Source: Paenibacillus donghaensis
GTDB taxonomy: Bacteria > Bacillota > Bacilli > Paenibacillales > Paenibacillaceae
Assembly: GCF_002192415.1 (NCBI RefSeq)
Contig: NZ_CP021780.1
Location: 5,890,001 to 5,954,000 of the forward strand
Direction: 5' to 3'
Length of the DNA stretch: 64,000 nucleotides
Shown here: positions 54,786 to 63,359 of the stretch, in pieces
How positions within the stretch are numbered: the first letter of the stretch is position 1
How the letters are laid out: each line of letters starts with the position of its first letter
Notes under the pieces: model-generated
Database searches by the model: none
Told to the model about the DNA's origin: nothing
Seen by the model: the letters and a program-made list of their open reading frames with translations, nothing else
Position numbers and translations under genes: made by a program

Positions 54786-55241
54786 ATGGAAGCGCTCGGA
54801 TTAATCGAAACGCTTGGACTTACCACCGCCGTCTCGGCGGCAGACGCCGCACTGAAGGCAGCGGATGTGCGGCTCGTAGGAGTCGAGAAAGTCATTGGAG
54901 TCGGCGGCTCGCTGGGGGTGACCATTCACTTGAGCGGCGATGTCGCTGCCGTCACCGCCTCAGTTGAAGCAGGCAAGGCAGAAGCAGCTCGGGTGGGCCG
55001 GGTCATCTCGGCACACGTCATTGCCAAAGCACACAGCGACGTTACAGACAAAATTGTATCGCGCTACCTGATGGGGGCGGATCGCTTCGAAGCTACTTTG
55101 CCTTCGGAAGCGGCTCCCGCTTCTATTCCGGCTTCCACGGCTGCCAAGCCAGCCAAGAAGCACTCCAATAACCCGCCGCCCGCACCCGCGAACCCGGATG
55201 ACTCATCAGGCACAGACGGCCTGGACAATAAACCAAACTAA
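54786..55241 (+). CDS. BMC-H-type shell protein with C-terminal extension
   Basis: Protein of 151 residues. BMC domain at about 1-90 (ALGLIETLGLTTAVSAADAALKAADVRLVGVEKVIGVGGSLGVTIHLSGDVAAVTASVEAG). The loop KVIGVGGSLG differs from the usual K-gsG pore-side pattern. Residues 100-151 form an Ala/Pro/Lys/Asn-rich tail without fold, which could bind cargo. RBS aaggaggt. It follows the 399-residue protein by 46 bp. Confidence 0.92.
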   Translation: MEALGLIETLGLTTAVSAADAALKAADVRLVGVEKVIGVGGSLGVTIHLSGDVAAVTASVEAGKAEAARVGRVISAHVIAKAHSDVTDKIVSRYLMGADRFEATLPSEAAPASIPASTAAKPAKKHSNNPPPAPANPDDSSGTDGLDNKPN

Positions 55242-55268
55242 TATTTTAAATTAATGGAGGTTTTTATA

Positions 55269-55550
55269 ATGGGAGAATCACTCGGATTGATTGAAACCAA
55301 AGGACTGGTAGGCGCTATTGAGGCAGCAGACGCCATGGTGAAGGCTGCCAACGTAGAGATCTGCGGTTATGAGAAAATCGGCTTCGGACTTGTCACCGTC
55401 ATGGTCCGCGGCGATGTAGGAGCCGTTAAGGCCGCAACCGATGCAGGCGCAGCTGCCGCCAAACGGGTAGGCGAGCTGGTCTCCGTGCATGTTATTCCAA
55501 GACCGCATAGCGAAGTGGAACGTGCCCTGCTGTCCAAAGGCATTGAATAG
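55269..55550 (+). CDS. BMC-H shell protein (PduA/EutM-like)
   Basis: Protein of 93 residues, canonical single BMC domain ([57 protein letters not shown], ending [14 protein letters not shown]). The ATG at 55269 is used; the earlier ATG at 55254 overlaps its RBS (atggagg). Probably the main facet hexamer. Confidence 0.96.
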   Translation: MGESLGLIETKGLVGAIEAADAMVKAANVEICGYEKIGFGLVTVMVRGDVGAVKAATDAGAAAAKRVGELVSVHVIPRPHSEVERALLSKGIE

Positions 55551-55558
55551 CTGCCGCC

Positions 55559-56311
55559 ATGGACAGCCGGCATAGCACGGTTGCAGCGAATACGCTCCTG
55601 GGATTGGCCTACCGTTCCAGGGAAGCAGAGCTGACCCAGGATTATCCGCAGGTCTTAACACTTCTCTGCAGCCATTTCATCGGCATGGAGGAAGGTTTCG
55701 CAGCAATCCGCAAACTCGCGGAAGGCCGGGTCAGGCTTCGGCTCTGGGCGGAGGAGAGCCTGCTGCTGACCCTGACTCCGGAAGAGCTGGCCGTACGGTC
55801 CGGAGTGGATGATCATGTTCGTTCTTCCCGTCCCACGCCTCCCTCTACCCTGGAGACGGACGCCCTCTTCATTCCCGTGCTTTCGCTCTCTCTGCTCTCC
55901 CGGCTGACCCAGCTGGATACCAGCGATTCATTCGTGCAGGCCATTGTCTCTGCCCTGTGTGCTGGTAAGCCGGTTGGCGCAATAGCCTTGGGCGCACAGC
56001 CCCAGCATTATCTATGGGGGGAACGGGGCTTGGCACAAGTCCGCCCGTTGCTGCAAGCTAAGATGCAGGCGATGGTAGCGGAGGTCGAAGGCTATGGCAT
56101 AACACTGCTGGAGCCTGATCAGCTCAGCAACTGGCCAGCCTCTGCCGCAGCGCCGCTTCATAAGCAGGTACTGACTGCTGAAGATATCCATACCGCGTAC
56201 AGACTGGGAAGCAGCCGCATCAGCTTACGGCAGCAAGCGATAGTCACTCCGCTTGCCGCTGATCTGGCCAGACAATACGGAATCGAGCTTCAAACCAATT
56301 CAAAGAGGTGA
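55559..56311 (+). CDS. BMC-associated protein of uncertain function (PduM/flavoprotein-like)
   Basis: Protein of 250 residues. The middle FIPVLSLSLLSRLTQLDTSDSFVQAIVSALCAGKPVGA resembles a segment of BMC-associated flavoprotein/PduM-type proteins. The end HKQVLTAEDIHTAYRLGSSRISLRQQAIVTPLAADLARQYGIEL is a motif found on several BMC accessory proteins. It is packed between shell genes (8 and 7 bp gaps), so it is a core part of the locus. The exact function is not known. Confidence 0.6.
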   Translation: MDSRHSTVAANTLLGLAYRSREAELTQDYPQVLTLLCSHFIGMEEGFAAIRKLAEGRVRLRLWAEESLLLTLTPEELAVRSGVDDHVRSSRPTPPSTLETDALFIPVLSLSLLSRLTQLDTSDSFVQAIVSALCAGKPVGAIALGAQPQHYLWGERGLAQVRPLLQAKMQAMVAEVEGYGITLLEPDQLSNWPASAAAPLHKQVLTAEDIHTAYRLGSSRISLRQQAIVTPLAADLARQYGIELQTNSKR

Positions 56312-56318
56312 CAATCAC

Positions 56319-56600
56319 ATGCAGCTGGGACTTATTATCGGGCACGTTGTAGCCACACGGAAGGATGAAGCGCTGGTTGGCGCCAAGCTGCTGGTCATCC
56401 AGCCGATCCAGCCGGACCATACGCCTATGGGGCCTACAATCGTAGCGGTGGATACAGTAGGAGCAGGCATCGGCGAGACGATTATTTTCGTCGTCGGCAG
56501 CGTAGCCTCACGGGCAACACCGCATCCCGAAGCCCCCATTGATGCCGCCATTGTCGGTATTGTAGACAGCGTGGATTGCGCCAAGTCAGGAGGTTCTTAG
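56319..56600 (+). CDS. BMC-P pentameric vertex protein (EutN/CcmL family)
   Basis: Protein of 93 residues: LGLIIGHVVATRKDEALVGAKLLVIQPIQPD, AVDTVGAGIGETIIFVVGSVAS, DAAIVGIVDSVD. These are the EutN/CcmL hallmarks; pentamers cap the shell vertices. Its presence with BMC-H proteins shows a closed compartment can be made. RBS aaagaggtgac; ATG at 56319. Confidence 0.96.
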   Translation: MQLGLIIGHVVATRKDEALVGAKLLVIQPIQPDHTPMGPTIVAVDTVGAGIGETIIFVVGSVASRATPHPEAPIDAAIVGIVDSVDCAKSGGS

Positions 56601-56602
56601 CC

Positions 56603-58417
56603 ATGCTAACCACAGATATCAAAGCTGCGATTCAGCGGCGGCGGATGATTGATGTCCTGCTCTCCGGCAACATTTATGCCGACCTTGTACTGAAAGGCGG
56701 CTATATTATCAATGTCGTGACCCGGGAGATTTACGCCGGGGATGTAGCGATCCAAGGCGATCGGATTCTGCTGGTGGGTCAGGCCGACAAGCTGATTGGA
56801 CCGTTAACCGTGATTGAAGATGTCACCGGACAATTCATCAGTCCAGGCTTCATCGACTCCCATATGCATTTCGAGAGTGCCATGCTGACCGTCACCGAAT
56901 TCTCGAAATTATCCATCCCCACAGGAACGACCACACTGGTGGCCGATCCCCATGAAATCGGCAATGTGCTGGGAGTGCAGGGCATGAAGGCCATGATTGA
57001 GGAAGCCAAGACCTTGCCGAACCGTGTCCTCTTCACCGTTCCCTGCCTCACACCTGATGTGCCCGGACTGGAGACTGCCGGCGCGGATATCAGCTCGAAG
57101 GATATGCAGGAGCTGCTGAATGATGACTATGTGCAGGGCATCGGCGAACTCCAGGGCTTCAGCAACGTCCATCCGGTGTACCGCAATGCGCCATATCTGA
57201 TCGATGATCTGCTTGCTTCCGTCTCTTACGCCAAGTCCATTGGCAAAAGCATCGAAGGCAACGCCCCCGGACTGTTCGGTCCCGAGCTTGCCGCCCATAT
57301 TATTTGCGGGGGTGGCCATGTCTCCTGCCACGAGACCACGACCAAGGAAGAGATGATGGAGAAGCTGCGTTATGGAGTCAGTGTATTTATGCGCGAAGGT
57401 TCTTCCCAACGCAATATGGCCGAATGCATCCGGGCAATTACCGAGGAAGGCATGGATTCCCGGCGGGCAATTCTGGTATCGGACGATATGGTTCCGGAGG
57501 ATCTGCTCAACTTCGGCCACATGAATGATATCGTGCGCAGAACGATAGCTGTGGGGCTTGATCCGGTAGAGGCCATTCAGATGGTTACGATTAACCCGGC
57601 TACCCATTTTGGCTTCGACGATATCGGACTACTGGCACCAGGCACAAAAGCGGATATCGCCGTAATCAGCGACCTCAGCCGCATGAGCATCTCACAGGTC
57701 TATATCGCCGGCGTCAAAGTCGCCGAACACGGCGAACTTACGAGGGACATTCCATCTTACATCTACCCCGTTTCCGTCAAAAAATCGGTCAAACGCAAGC
57801 CCGTCAAACTCGAGGAGCTGCAAATATCCGCCGAAGGGGCCTATGGAAGCGTTCTGATCCGCACCATTGAGGTGGTTCCCGATCAGAATCTGACCGGGGC
57901 GGGAATTTACAAGGCAGCCGTTAAGGACGGAGTTGTCCAGCCTTCCGTTGCCGAAGACCTGCTTCCCTTGCTTGTCATCGAACGTCATGGACGCAGCGGC
58001 AAGATCGGCAAGACCTTCGTGCGCGGCATGAAGCTGCAATCCGGCGCTATCGCCGAGAGCGTTGCGCATGATACGCACAATATCATTGTGACCGGCACCA
58101 ATTATGCCGATATGGTCACGGCAGTCAACCGTGTCATTGCCATGGACGGCGGCATCGCCATGATTCGGGATGGCAAAGTGGTCGGCGATCTGCCGCTGCG
58201 GATCGGCGGGCTGATGACCGATGAATTGACCGGCAAGGAGATGAGCAGCCGGATTACCGAACTGCACCGGTTGGCCCGCGAGGAGCTGGGCTGCACGCTG
58301 CATGTGCCGTTTATGCACCTCTCCTTCCTGTCGCTGGTCACAAGCCCGGCCTGGAAGATCACCGATATCGGCCTTATCGATGTCGATGCCTTCACCGTGC
58401 TGCCTACGCTCGCTTGA
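56603..58417 (+). CDS. Adenine deaminase (Ade/YerA-type amidohydrolase)
   Basis: Protein of 604 residues, normal for Ade. Metal-binding DSHMHFESAML, GTTTLVADPHEIGNV, HVSCHETTTKEEMMEKLRYGVSVFMREGS, VSDDMVPEDLLNFGHMN and NPATHFGFDDIG. A typical Ade C-terminal domain follows (GMKLQSGAIAESVAHDTHNIIVTGTN). It converts adenine to hypoxanthine and ammonia; some relatives act on other amino-heterocycles. It begins 2 bp after the vertex protein gene, so it belongs to the BMC operon, which is unusual. RBS gaggttc. Confidence 0.85.
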   Translation: MLTTDIKAAIQRRRMIDVLLSGNIYADLVLKGGYIINVVTREIYAGDVAIQGDRILLVGQADKLIGPLTVIEDVTGQFISPGFIDSHMHFESAMLTVTEFSKLSIPTGTTTLVADPHEIGNVLGVQGMKAMIEEAKTLPNRVLFTVPCLTPDVPGLETAGADISSKDMQELLNDDYVQGIGELQGFSNVHPVYRNAPYLIDDLLASVSYAKSIGKSIEGNAPGLFGPELAAHIICGGGHVSCHETTTKEEMMEKLRYGVSVFMREGSSQRNMAECIRAITEEGMDSRRAILVSDDMVPEDLLNFGHMNDIVRRTIAVGLDPVEAIQMVTINPATHFGFDDIGLLAPGTKADIAVISDLSRMSISQVYIAGVKVAEHGELTRDIPSYIYPVSVKKSVKRKPVKLEELQISAEGAYGSVLIRTIEVVPDQNLTGAGIYKAAVKDGVVQPSVAEDLLPLLVIERHGRSGKIGKTFVRGMKLQSGAIAESVAHDTHNIIVTGTNYADMVTAVNRVIAMDGGIAMIRDGKVVGDLPLRIGGLMTDELTGKEMSSRITELHRLAREELGCTLHVPFMHLSFLSLVTSPAWKITDIGLIDVDAFTVLPTLA

Positions 58418-58958
58418 TTGCTAATATAACCGGTTACTGCTTAGCTCTCCATAAGATCGGAGCAGCCACAACCTGGTTTCTCATTCGCACATTATCCAGC
58501 CGCCGATTTAAGTGCGGATACGCATCTAATTTATCGATTTTTTCTGTTTTAGAGCAAATAAGTACGAAAGTGGTTACTACTTAGGACCCTTATCCTCTTC
58601 GCCCGTAACCCTCGCTTCGATTTCAGACAGTTGCGGACCCAGCAGCCCCTATTTGCTGTAAAAAAGGCAGGTTTGCAGGATTAACGGACCGAGGAGCCTC
58701 TATACCACAGAAATCCCTCGGTTTAGAGCCTGTTTGGATGACTTAGCGGCTATACGGTCCGTAAGACTTCAACATATCGCAGAAATGAGGAGGTAAGAGC
58801 TATACAGTCCGCTAGAAAGTGGGTTACCTATCGTTTAAGGACTTGGAGTGTCGCAGGGCCCTAAGTAGTAACCCAAAACTAAGCCGATGCTTCCGTAGCG
58901 AGTTTTGCGATGAATTTCAATGTAGTTAATGCTATCAAAACTTTGAGGAGGGCCTAAC
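58418..58958. other. Gene-free region with lineage repeats
   Basis: No supported gene. It contains text related to the 41-kb repeats (cggaccgaggagcctc; agcggctatacggtccgtaag) and one unit of the 53-kb repeat. The promoter of the next gene should lie near 58880-58940. Confidence 0.5.
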
Positions 58959-59642
58959 ATGGGCATTCAGGTTGTTGATCTATCGCAGGAAATCTACCAG
59001 GGAATGCCGGTGTTCCCTCCGCATCAGAAAACAATGATTTTTCCCAATATGAGTCATGAAGAGAGCAAGCAGAAGCTGGGCTTCGCATTCGCCACCAACA
59101 ATCTGCTGATCAACGAGCACGGTCCCACGCACAGCGATGCCATCTATGAATATGATCCCAAGGGACCGACCATTGACGAGATGGCGCTGGAGTATTTCTA
59201 TGGGCCTGCCGTGTGTCTCGACGTCTCCCACATCTCACCTGATGATTACATCACCCGCCAGGATCTGGAGCAGGCACTGCAGAAGGATCGTCTCCATCTA
59301 GACCAAGGGGACATTGTTCTGCTCTATACCGGACACTACAACCGCGCTTATGGCACCGAAGAATGGTTAACTCGTTATACTGGTTTGAACTATGCAGCCG
59401 CTGAATGGCTGGCCAAGCAAGGCATCGTTAATATCGGCGTAGATTCGCCTTCTATCGACAATCCGCTGGACCCCCAATTCTCCGGACATCTGATTTGTCG
59501 GGAGTATGCCATAACCAACACCGAGAATTTGTGCAATTTAGACAAAATCTCACAAAGACGTTTTTTGTATTTCGGACTTCCGCTTAAGATCAGACAAGGA
59601 ACAGGCTCGCCAATCCGTGCCGTAGCTGTATTCATAGAATAA
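58959..59642 (+). CDS. Cyclase-family metal-dependent hydrolase (kynurenine formamidase/isatin hydrolase fold)
   Basis: Protein of 227 residues, PF04199-type. Start VVDLSQEIYQGMPVFPPHQKT; the metal site is the family HxGTHxD in variant form, NEHGPTHSDAIYEY (Pro for the usual Thr-preceding Gly position); then GDIVLLYTGH and GIVNIGVDSPSIDNP. Such enzymes open or hydrolyse cyclic amides and formamides with Mn or Zn. RBS gaggaggg. The neighbour DUF1989 gene follows by 13 bp. It may process a ring-containing intermediate linked to the BMC pathway. Confidence 0.85.
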   Translation: MGIQVVDLSQEIYQGMPVFPPHQKTMIFPNMSHEESKQKLGFAFATNNLLINEHGPTHSDAIYEYDPKGPTIDEMALEYFYGPAVCLDVSHISPDDYITRQDLEQALQKDRLHLDQGDIVLLYTGHYNRAYGTEEWLTRYTGLNYAAAEWLAKQGIVNIGVDSPSIDNPLDPQFSGHLICREYAITNTENLCNLDKISQRRFLYFGLPLKIRQGTGSPIRAVAVFIE

Positions 59643-59661
59643 TGAAATCAGGTGAATGCCC

Positions 59662-60267
59662 GTGAGAAACGGAAATGTAATCGAAGAAATCCTGGTTCCC
59701 GCCTACGAAGGAAGAAGTGCCAGGGTCCGCAAGGGACAGATTCTTTATATCATTGATGTGGAAGGCAAGCAGGTCGGGGATTTTGTTTGTTTCAACGAAG
59801 CCGATCCTGAAGAGCATGTGTCACCCGTTCATATGAGGTCCTCTCTCAGCAGCATCCGGCTGAAGGAAGGTGACGGTCTGTACAGCAACTACCGCAGACC
59901 TTTGATGACGCTCGTCAAAGATACCGTCGGGAGGCATGATTTCTTTTTTCCAGCATGTGATTATTACCGTTACAAGGTAGATTTCGGCCTGGAGGAGCAT
60001 CCAAACTGCCATGACAATCTGCAGAAGGCATTGGGAAAATATCAGCTGGGGCATAAAGAAATCCCCGATCCGATCAACTGGTTTATGAATAACGCCCTGG
60101 ATGAGAACCTCGACTATGTCATCGAAGAACCTCTATCGAAGCCTGGCGATTACGTCGCACTGCTGGCTCAGACTGATGTGATCGTAGCCCTCTCTGCCTG
60201 TTCCCAGGACCTTGCCCCTGTTAATGGCTATCGGGTTACTCCGCTGTTGATGCAGATTATCAATTGA
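59662..60267 (+). CDS. DUF1989 / urea carboxylase-associated family protein
   Basis: About 201 residues. GQILYIIDVEGKQVGDFVCFNEADPEEHVSPVHMRSSLSSIRLKEGDGLYSNYRRPLMTLVKDTVGRHDFFFPACDYYRY, then HPNCHDNLQKAL and PINWFMNNAL are typical for DUF1989 proteins found with urea, ureide and guanidine metabolism genes. The first ATG (59656) is nearly on top of the AGGTGA, so the GTG at 59662, spaced about 6-7 nt, is the better start. The enzyme activity is not established. Confidence 0.82.
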   Translation: MRNGNVIEEILVPAYEGRSARVRKGQILYIIDVEGKQVGDFVCFNEADPEEHVSPVHMRSSLSSIRLKEGDGLYSNYRRPLMTLVKDTVGRHDFFFPACDYYRYKVDFGLEEHPNCHDNLQKALGKYQLGHKEIPDPINWFMNNALDENLDYVIEEPLSKPGDYVALLAQTDVIVALSACSQDLAPVNGYRVTPLLMQIIN

Positions 60268-60287
60268 GGGTTTCGATCCCTCCCAAA

Positions 60288-60307
60288 CCCTCCCTTCCAA
60301 GGGAGGG
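60288..60307 (+). terminator. GC-rich hairpin after the DUF1989 gene
   Basis: Perfect 9-bp stem ccctccctt/aagggaggg with a 2-nt loop, about 20 bp after the stop codon. No T-run follows. Confidence 0.4.
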
Positions 60308-60479
60308 CCCCAAAGGGTTGCACCCTCTGGACACCGGCAAGTTTGGCGAATGAGTCTGGCGGTACGGTGATTAGGGGGCTTTAGTGGTAGGAGCGCTTAT
60401 CCCTGCGGGACCGCTTGGACGTCGCCGGGGCTGGCCGATATCCCTGACGGGATGCGCGGCAGGAGGCTAAGGTCAAAGG

Positions 60480-60772
60480 CGGGGCTGTTCCTTCAGAATG
60501 CGCAAGACCTCTTAAGAGCCAAAGCGGGCTGTTCCTTCGGAATTCGCAAGACCTCTTAAGATACAAAGCAGGCTGTTCCTTCGGAATGCGCAAGACCTCT
60601 TACGAGCCAAGGCGAGCTGTTCCTTCGGAATGCGCAAGTGCCTAAGAGACAAAGCGGGCTGTTCCTTCGGAATTCGCAAGACCTCTTAAGATACAAAGCA
60701 GGCTGTTCCTTCGGAATGCGCAAGTGCCTAAGAGACAAAGCGGGCTGTTCCTTCGGAATTCGCAAGACCTCT
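60480..60772. repeat. About 44-bp tandem repeat, seven copies
   Basis: Units containing gctgttccttcggaa[tt/tg]cgcaag start at 60485, 60529, 60573, 60617, 60659, 60703 and 60745 (44- or 42-bp steps). Two alternating subtypes (acctcttaagatac and tgcctaagagac spacers) suggest an 86-bp higher-order unit. It lies between convergent genes. Confidence 0.92.
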
Positions 60773-60820
60773 ATATTACCCCGACTTTAAACACCCCTGA
60801 TCTACAACAGAAGAATAAAA

Positions 60821-60860
60821 AAACTAGCCAGTCTCCCATAACCCAGAGACTGGCTAGTTT
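60821..60860 (-). terminator. Intrinsic terminator of the ureide operon
   Basis: Perfect 15-bp stem aaactagccagtctc/gagactggctagttt with a 10-nt loop. On the minus strand it ends in TTTTTTT. It lies 40 bp after the isochorismatase-type gene. Confidence 0.85.
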
Positions 60861-60899
60861 CATTTGCTGTTACACTCCGCCCATGCAGGAGCTTCGGTC

Positions 60900-61463
60900 C
60901 TACCCTCTTACCACCGTATTCTTAGCCTTGTATTCCTCCAGCGTCAGCACTTCACCGAAGATGCCGATATCCCGCAGACCGGACACATGCATCTCTTCAT
61001 CCTTCGAAGCACAGCAGTCGCTGATGCACATCACCTTATAGGTATGATACATCGCATCCGACGCGGTGGAGCGAACGCAGACATTGGTCCAGACACCGGT
61101 GACCACTACCGTATCGATCCCCTCTTCGCGGAGGAATAGATCCATGTCTGTGTAGCTGAAGGCGCTGTGACGTCTTTTTTGGACCACATAATCGCCTTGT
61201 TCCGGCTGTGGGGTCAACTCAGGGATGAATTCCGAGCCCCAGGTGCCTTTGATCGCATGAATCGGCCGAACCCGGAAATCCGCATCGTTCTTGCGGTGTG
61301 CCTCCTGGACAAAAATCACCTGGATATCATTCTCATGGCTGAATTCGATTAGCTCCTGCAGAGCCGGTACAATCTTCTCGCCGTTCGGACAAGTCAGCGC
61401 CCCCTCCGGGCTGATGAAATCATTCAACATATCGATGACAACTATAGCGTGTTTGCTCATCAT
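60900..61463 (-). CDS. Isochorismatase-fold cysteine amidohydrolase (ureidoacrylate/carbamoyl-amide type)
   Basis: About 187 residues with the family triad visible: Asp10 (VVIDMLNDF), Lys95 (VVQKRRHSAF) and Cys128 (GVWTNVCVRSTASDAM), numbered from the second Met. The cis-peptide region VTGVWTN is typical. Family members hydrolyse N-carbamoyl amides, ureidoacrylate, biuret or nicotinamide. As second gene after the allantoinase-like enzyme (23-bp gap) it probably acts on the ring-opened ureido product. First ATG used, with AGAGGA 7 nt upstream. Confidence 0.88.
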   Translation of the reverse strand: MMSKHAIVVIDMLNDFISPEGALTCPNGEKIVPALQELIEFSHENDIQVIFVQEAHRKNDADFRVRPIHAIKGTWGSEFIPELTPQPEQGDYVVQKRRHSAFSYTDMDLFLREEGIDTVVVTGVWTNVCVRSTASDAMYHTYKVMCISDCCASKDEEMHVSGLRDIGIFGEVLTLEEYKAKNTVVRG

Positions 61464-61486
61464 CTCACATTCCTCTCGTGTGGCTT

Positions 61487-62898
61487 CTAGTATTTCAGCA
61501 GGCGCGGCAGCTCACTGATCGTCTGGCGTTTGACGAATTCGCCGTAACCCGGCTTGCCTACGACACCCAGCTCATCATCGTAAACCACAGTTCCCCGCAC
61601 AATTGTCTTGTCGACCTTGCCCTTCAGCTTCATGCCGTGGAACGGCGTATATTTCGGTTTGCAGTGCATCTGATCCTTATCCAAGGTCCATTCCTTCTCC
61701 AGATCCACAATCGTGAAGTCGGCGTCGGTTCCAATCTCAATCGCGCCTTTCTTCGGATACAGGCCATAGTGGACTGCCGGGTTGGTGCACAGCAGCTCTA
61801 CCAGCCGGGACAGGCTGAGTCTGCCCTTGTTGTAGCCTTCACTGATCATAATCGGCACCAGCGTTTCCACGCCCGGAATTCCCGGGAAGGAGGTCCAGAC
61901 GTCCATGCCCGGCGCATCCTTTTCGGTAGCAATCTCATACGGCGCATGGTCGGTCGCCATGAAATCAATCGTTCCGTCCACCAGCCCCTGCCAGAGGGAT
62001 TCATTGTCTTCGGGGCGTCTGAGCGGTGGAGCAATTTTGGCAAAAGCTTCAAATTCGGTCATCGCATCCACCGCGTTCAGCGTGAGGTAATGCGGACAGG
62101 TCTCGGCTGTAACCTTGACCCCTTTCAGCTTCGCTGCTTTGATCAGCCCGTTGCCCGCGGCCGTGCTCATATGAACGATATGCAGCCGTGCTCCCGATTC
62201 CTCCGAGAAGCTGATCCCCAGCTGAATGGCTGCCTTCTCGGCCAGGATTTTCCGTGCTTCCGCCCAAGCAGGGTAGTCGGTCCGGCCTTCTTTTTTCAGC
62301 TTATTGGTATAGAAATCACAGATCGCGAAGTTCTCGGCATGGATGCCGATCGGCATCCCCGTTTCAGCCACCGCATAGAAGGCCTCCAGCATCTCCGGGT
62401 CTGTTACACGCGGGTAAGTCGGCACCGACGGTGTCATGTAGACCTTGAAAGCGACCACGCCTTCTGCCGCCTGCTCCTTGACGATGTTCAGCACATCATT
62501 TCGCACATCCTCGCCGGTCACCCCGCCCCACATGGCATAATCGATAATTCCTTTGCCTTCCAGCGCATTCAGCTTGCTATGCAAATTATCAACTGAGCGG
62601 ACCGAAGGCACGCTGCAGCAAGGCATATCTACAATCATCGTTACCCCGCCGGCTGCGGCGCTGCTTGTTCCGGTAACGAAATCCTCACGGTGTGTGAACC
62701 CCGGATCATTAAAATGAGTATGTGAGTCAATGACCCCCGGCAGCACCAGCATGCCTTTGGCATCAATCACTTCTGCATCACCGGGCTCGAAATCCCTGGC
62801 AAACCCGACGATCACTCCCTTATCCACTAGAATATCGGTCAGCACCTGTCTGTCGCCCTGCGGAATGCTTGCATTTCGGATTACCAGTTCATAACTCA
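61487..62898 (-). CDS. Allantoinase/dihydropyrimidinase-family cyclic amidohydrolase
   Basis: Protein of 470 residues. Metal-binding GVIDSHTHFNDPGFTHREDF, GGVTMIVDMPC, carbamylated Lys in GVVAFKVYMTPSV, HAEN, ARLHIVHMST, AETCPHYLT and MATDHAPYE form the full set. The FNDPG/HRED pattern is that of AllB-type allantoinases, which open allantoin to allantoate, but hydantoinase-like activity is possible. ATG at 62898 with GAGGTGTC upstream. It is preceded by a purine-riboswitch-like leader, which links it to purine breakdown. Confidence 0.88.
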
Positions 62899-62969
62899 TA
62901 AGTAGACACCTCATCTTCTATAATTTGAGTAACCGGACACGCAAGTTCAACCACGTTCCAGAGCACAAC

Positions 62970-63038
62970 AAAAAAACCCCGGCATCCAAAAGGCACAGGA
63001 CAGAACATCGAATCACCACATGCATCGCTGCACCGGGG
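62970..63038 (-). terminator. Riboswitch expression platform: intrinsic terminator
   Basis: On the minus strand ccccgg (63038-63033) pairs with ccgggg (62982-62977), extended by two wobble pairs, and is followed by seven T (62976-62970). It sits between the aptamer and the allantoinase-like gene, so it can control read-through. Confidence 0.7.
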
Positions 63039-63060
63039 ATAGCCGTTCTTCATCTTGTAC

Positions 63061-63132
63061 CTCTTGTAGCCTGGGGCAATTTACGGTTGCCTGGTCGAAA
63101 CGCTCAAACCGATTTCTGAGCTTATACAAGAG
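63061..63132 (-). promoter_or_regulatory. Purine-riboswitch-like aptamer, variant ligand pocket
   Basis: Minus-strand three-way junction. P1 CUCUUGUA/UACAAGAG is perfect over 8 bp. P2 is GCUCA/UGAGC with a loop ending ...UCGG. P3 GGCAA/UUGCC has the canonical loop CCGUAAA, which can pair with the GG of L2 as in guanine riboswitches. J2/3 reads GUUUCGACC where xpt-type RNAs have GUUUCUACC, so the ligand-contact U51 position is G. J3/1 (CCAGGC) is longer than the usual GAC. These changes fall in the binding core. A non-guanine ligand such as xanthine, urate or 8-oxoguanine is plausible (inference). Confidence 0.75.
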
Positions 63133-63359
63133 CTTATTTAATTATCCGCTTATGGATTTAATGTTTAGTGTTATGTTAAGTCACACAATTCCTTGCTTGC
63201 TATCCGTTAATTACCTTTATCATACCATCGGATCACATATCGTCAATAACAGCGGCGGGTTATTCAATGAATAGTCATAAACTACGTTATATTACCTGAC
63301 GTATAAGCTTATTTTCAATGTCGAAATCAAGTGTGCAGCGACAATAATCACTTATCCAA
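63133..63359. other. Upstream region of the riboswitch operon
   Basis: AT-rich 227-bp gap that must hold the promoter of the minus-strand riboswitch transcript. No gene is supported. Confidence 0.4.

Noticed and set aside
60381-60765. Minus-strand frames rich in RIPKEQPALYLKRSCEF repeats
   Set aside because: Translations of the 44-bp tandem repeat; no RBS and no conserved domain.
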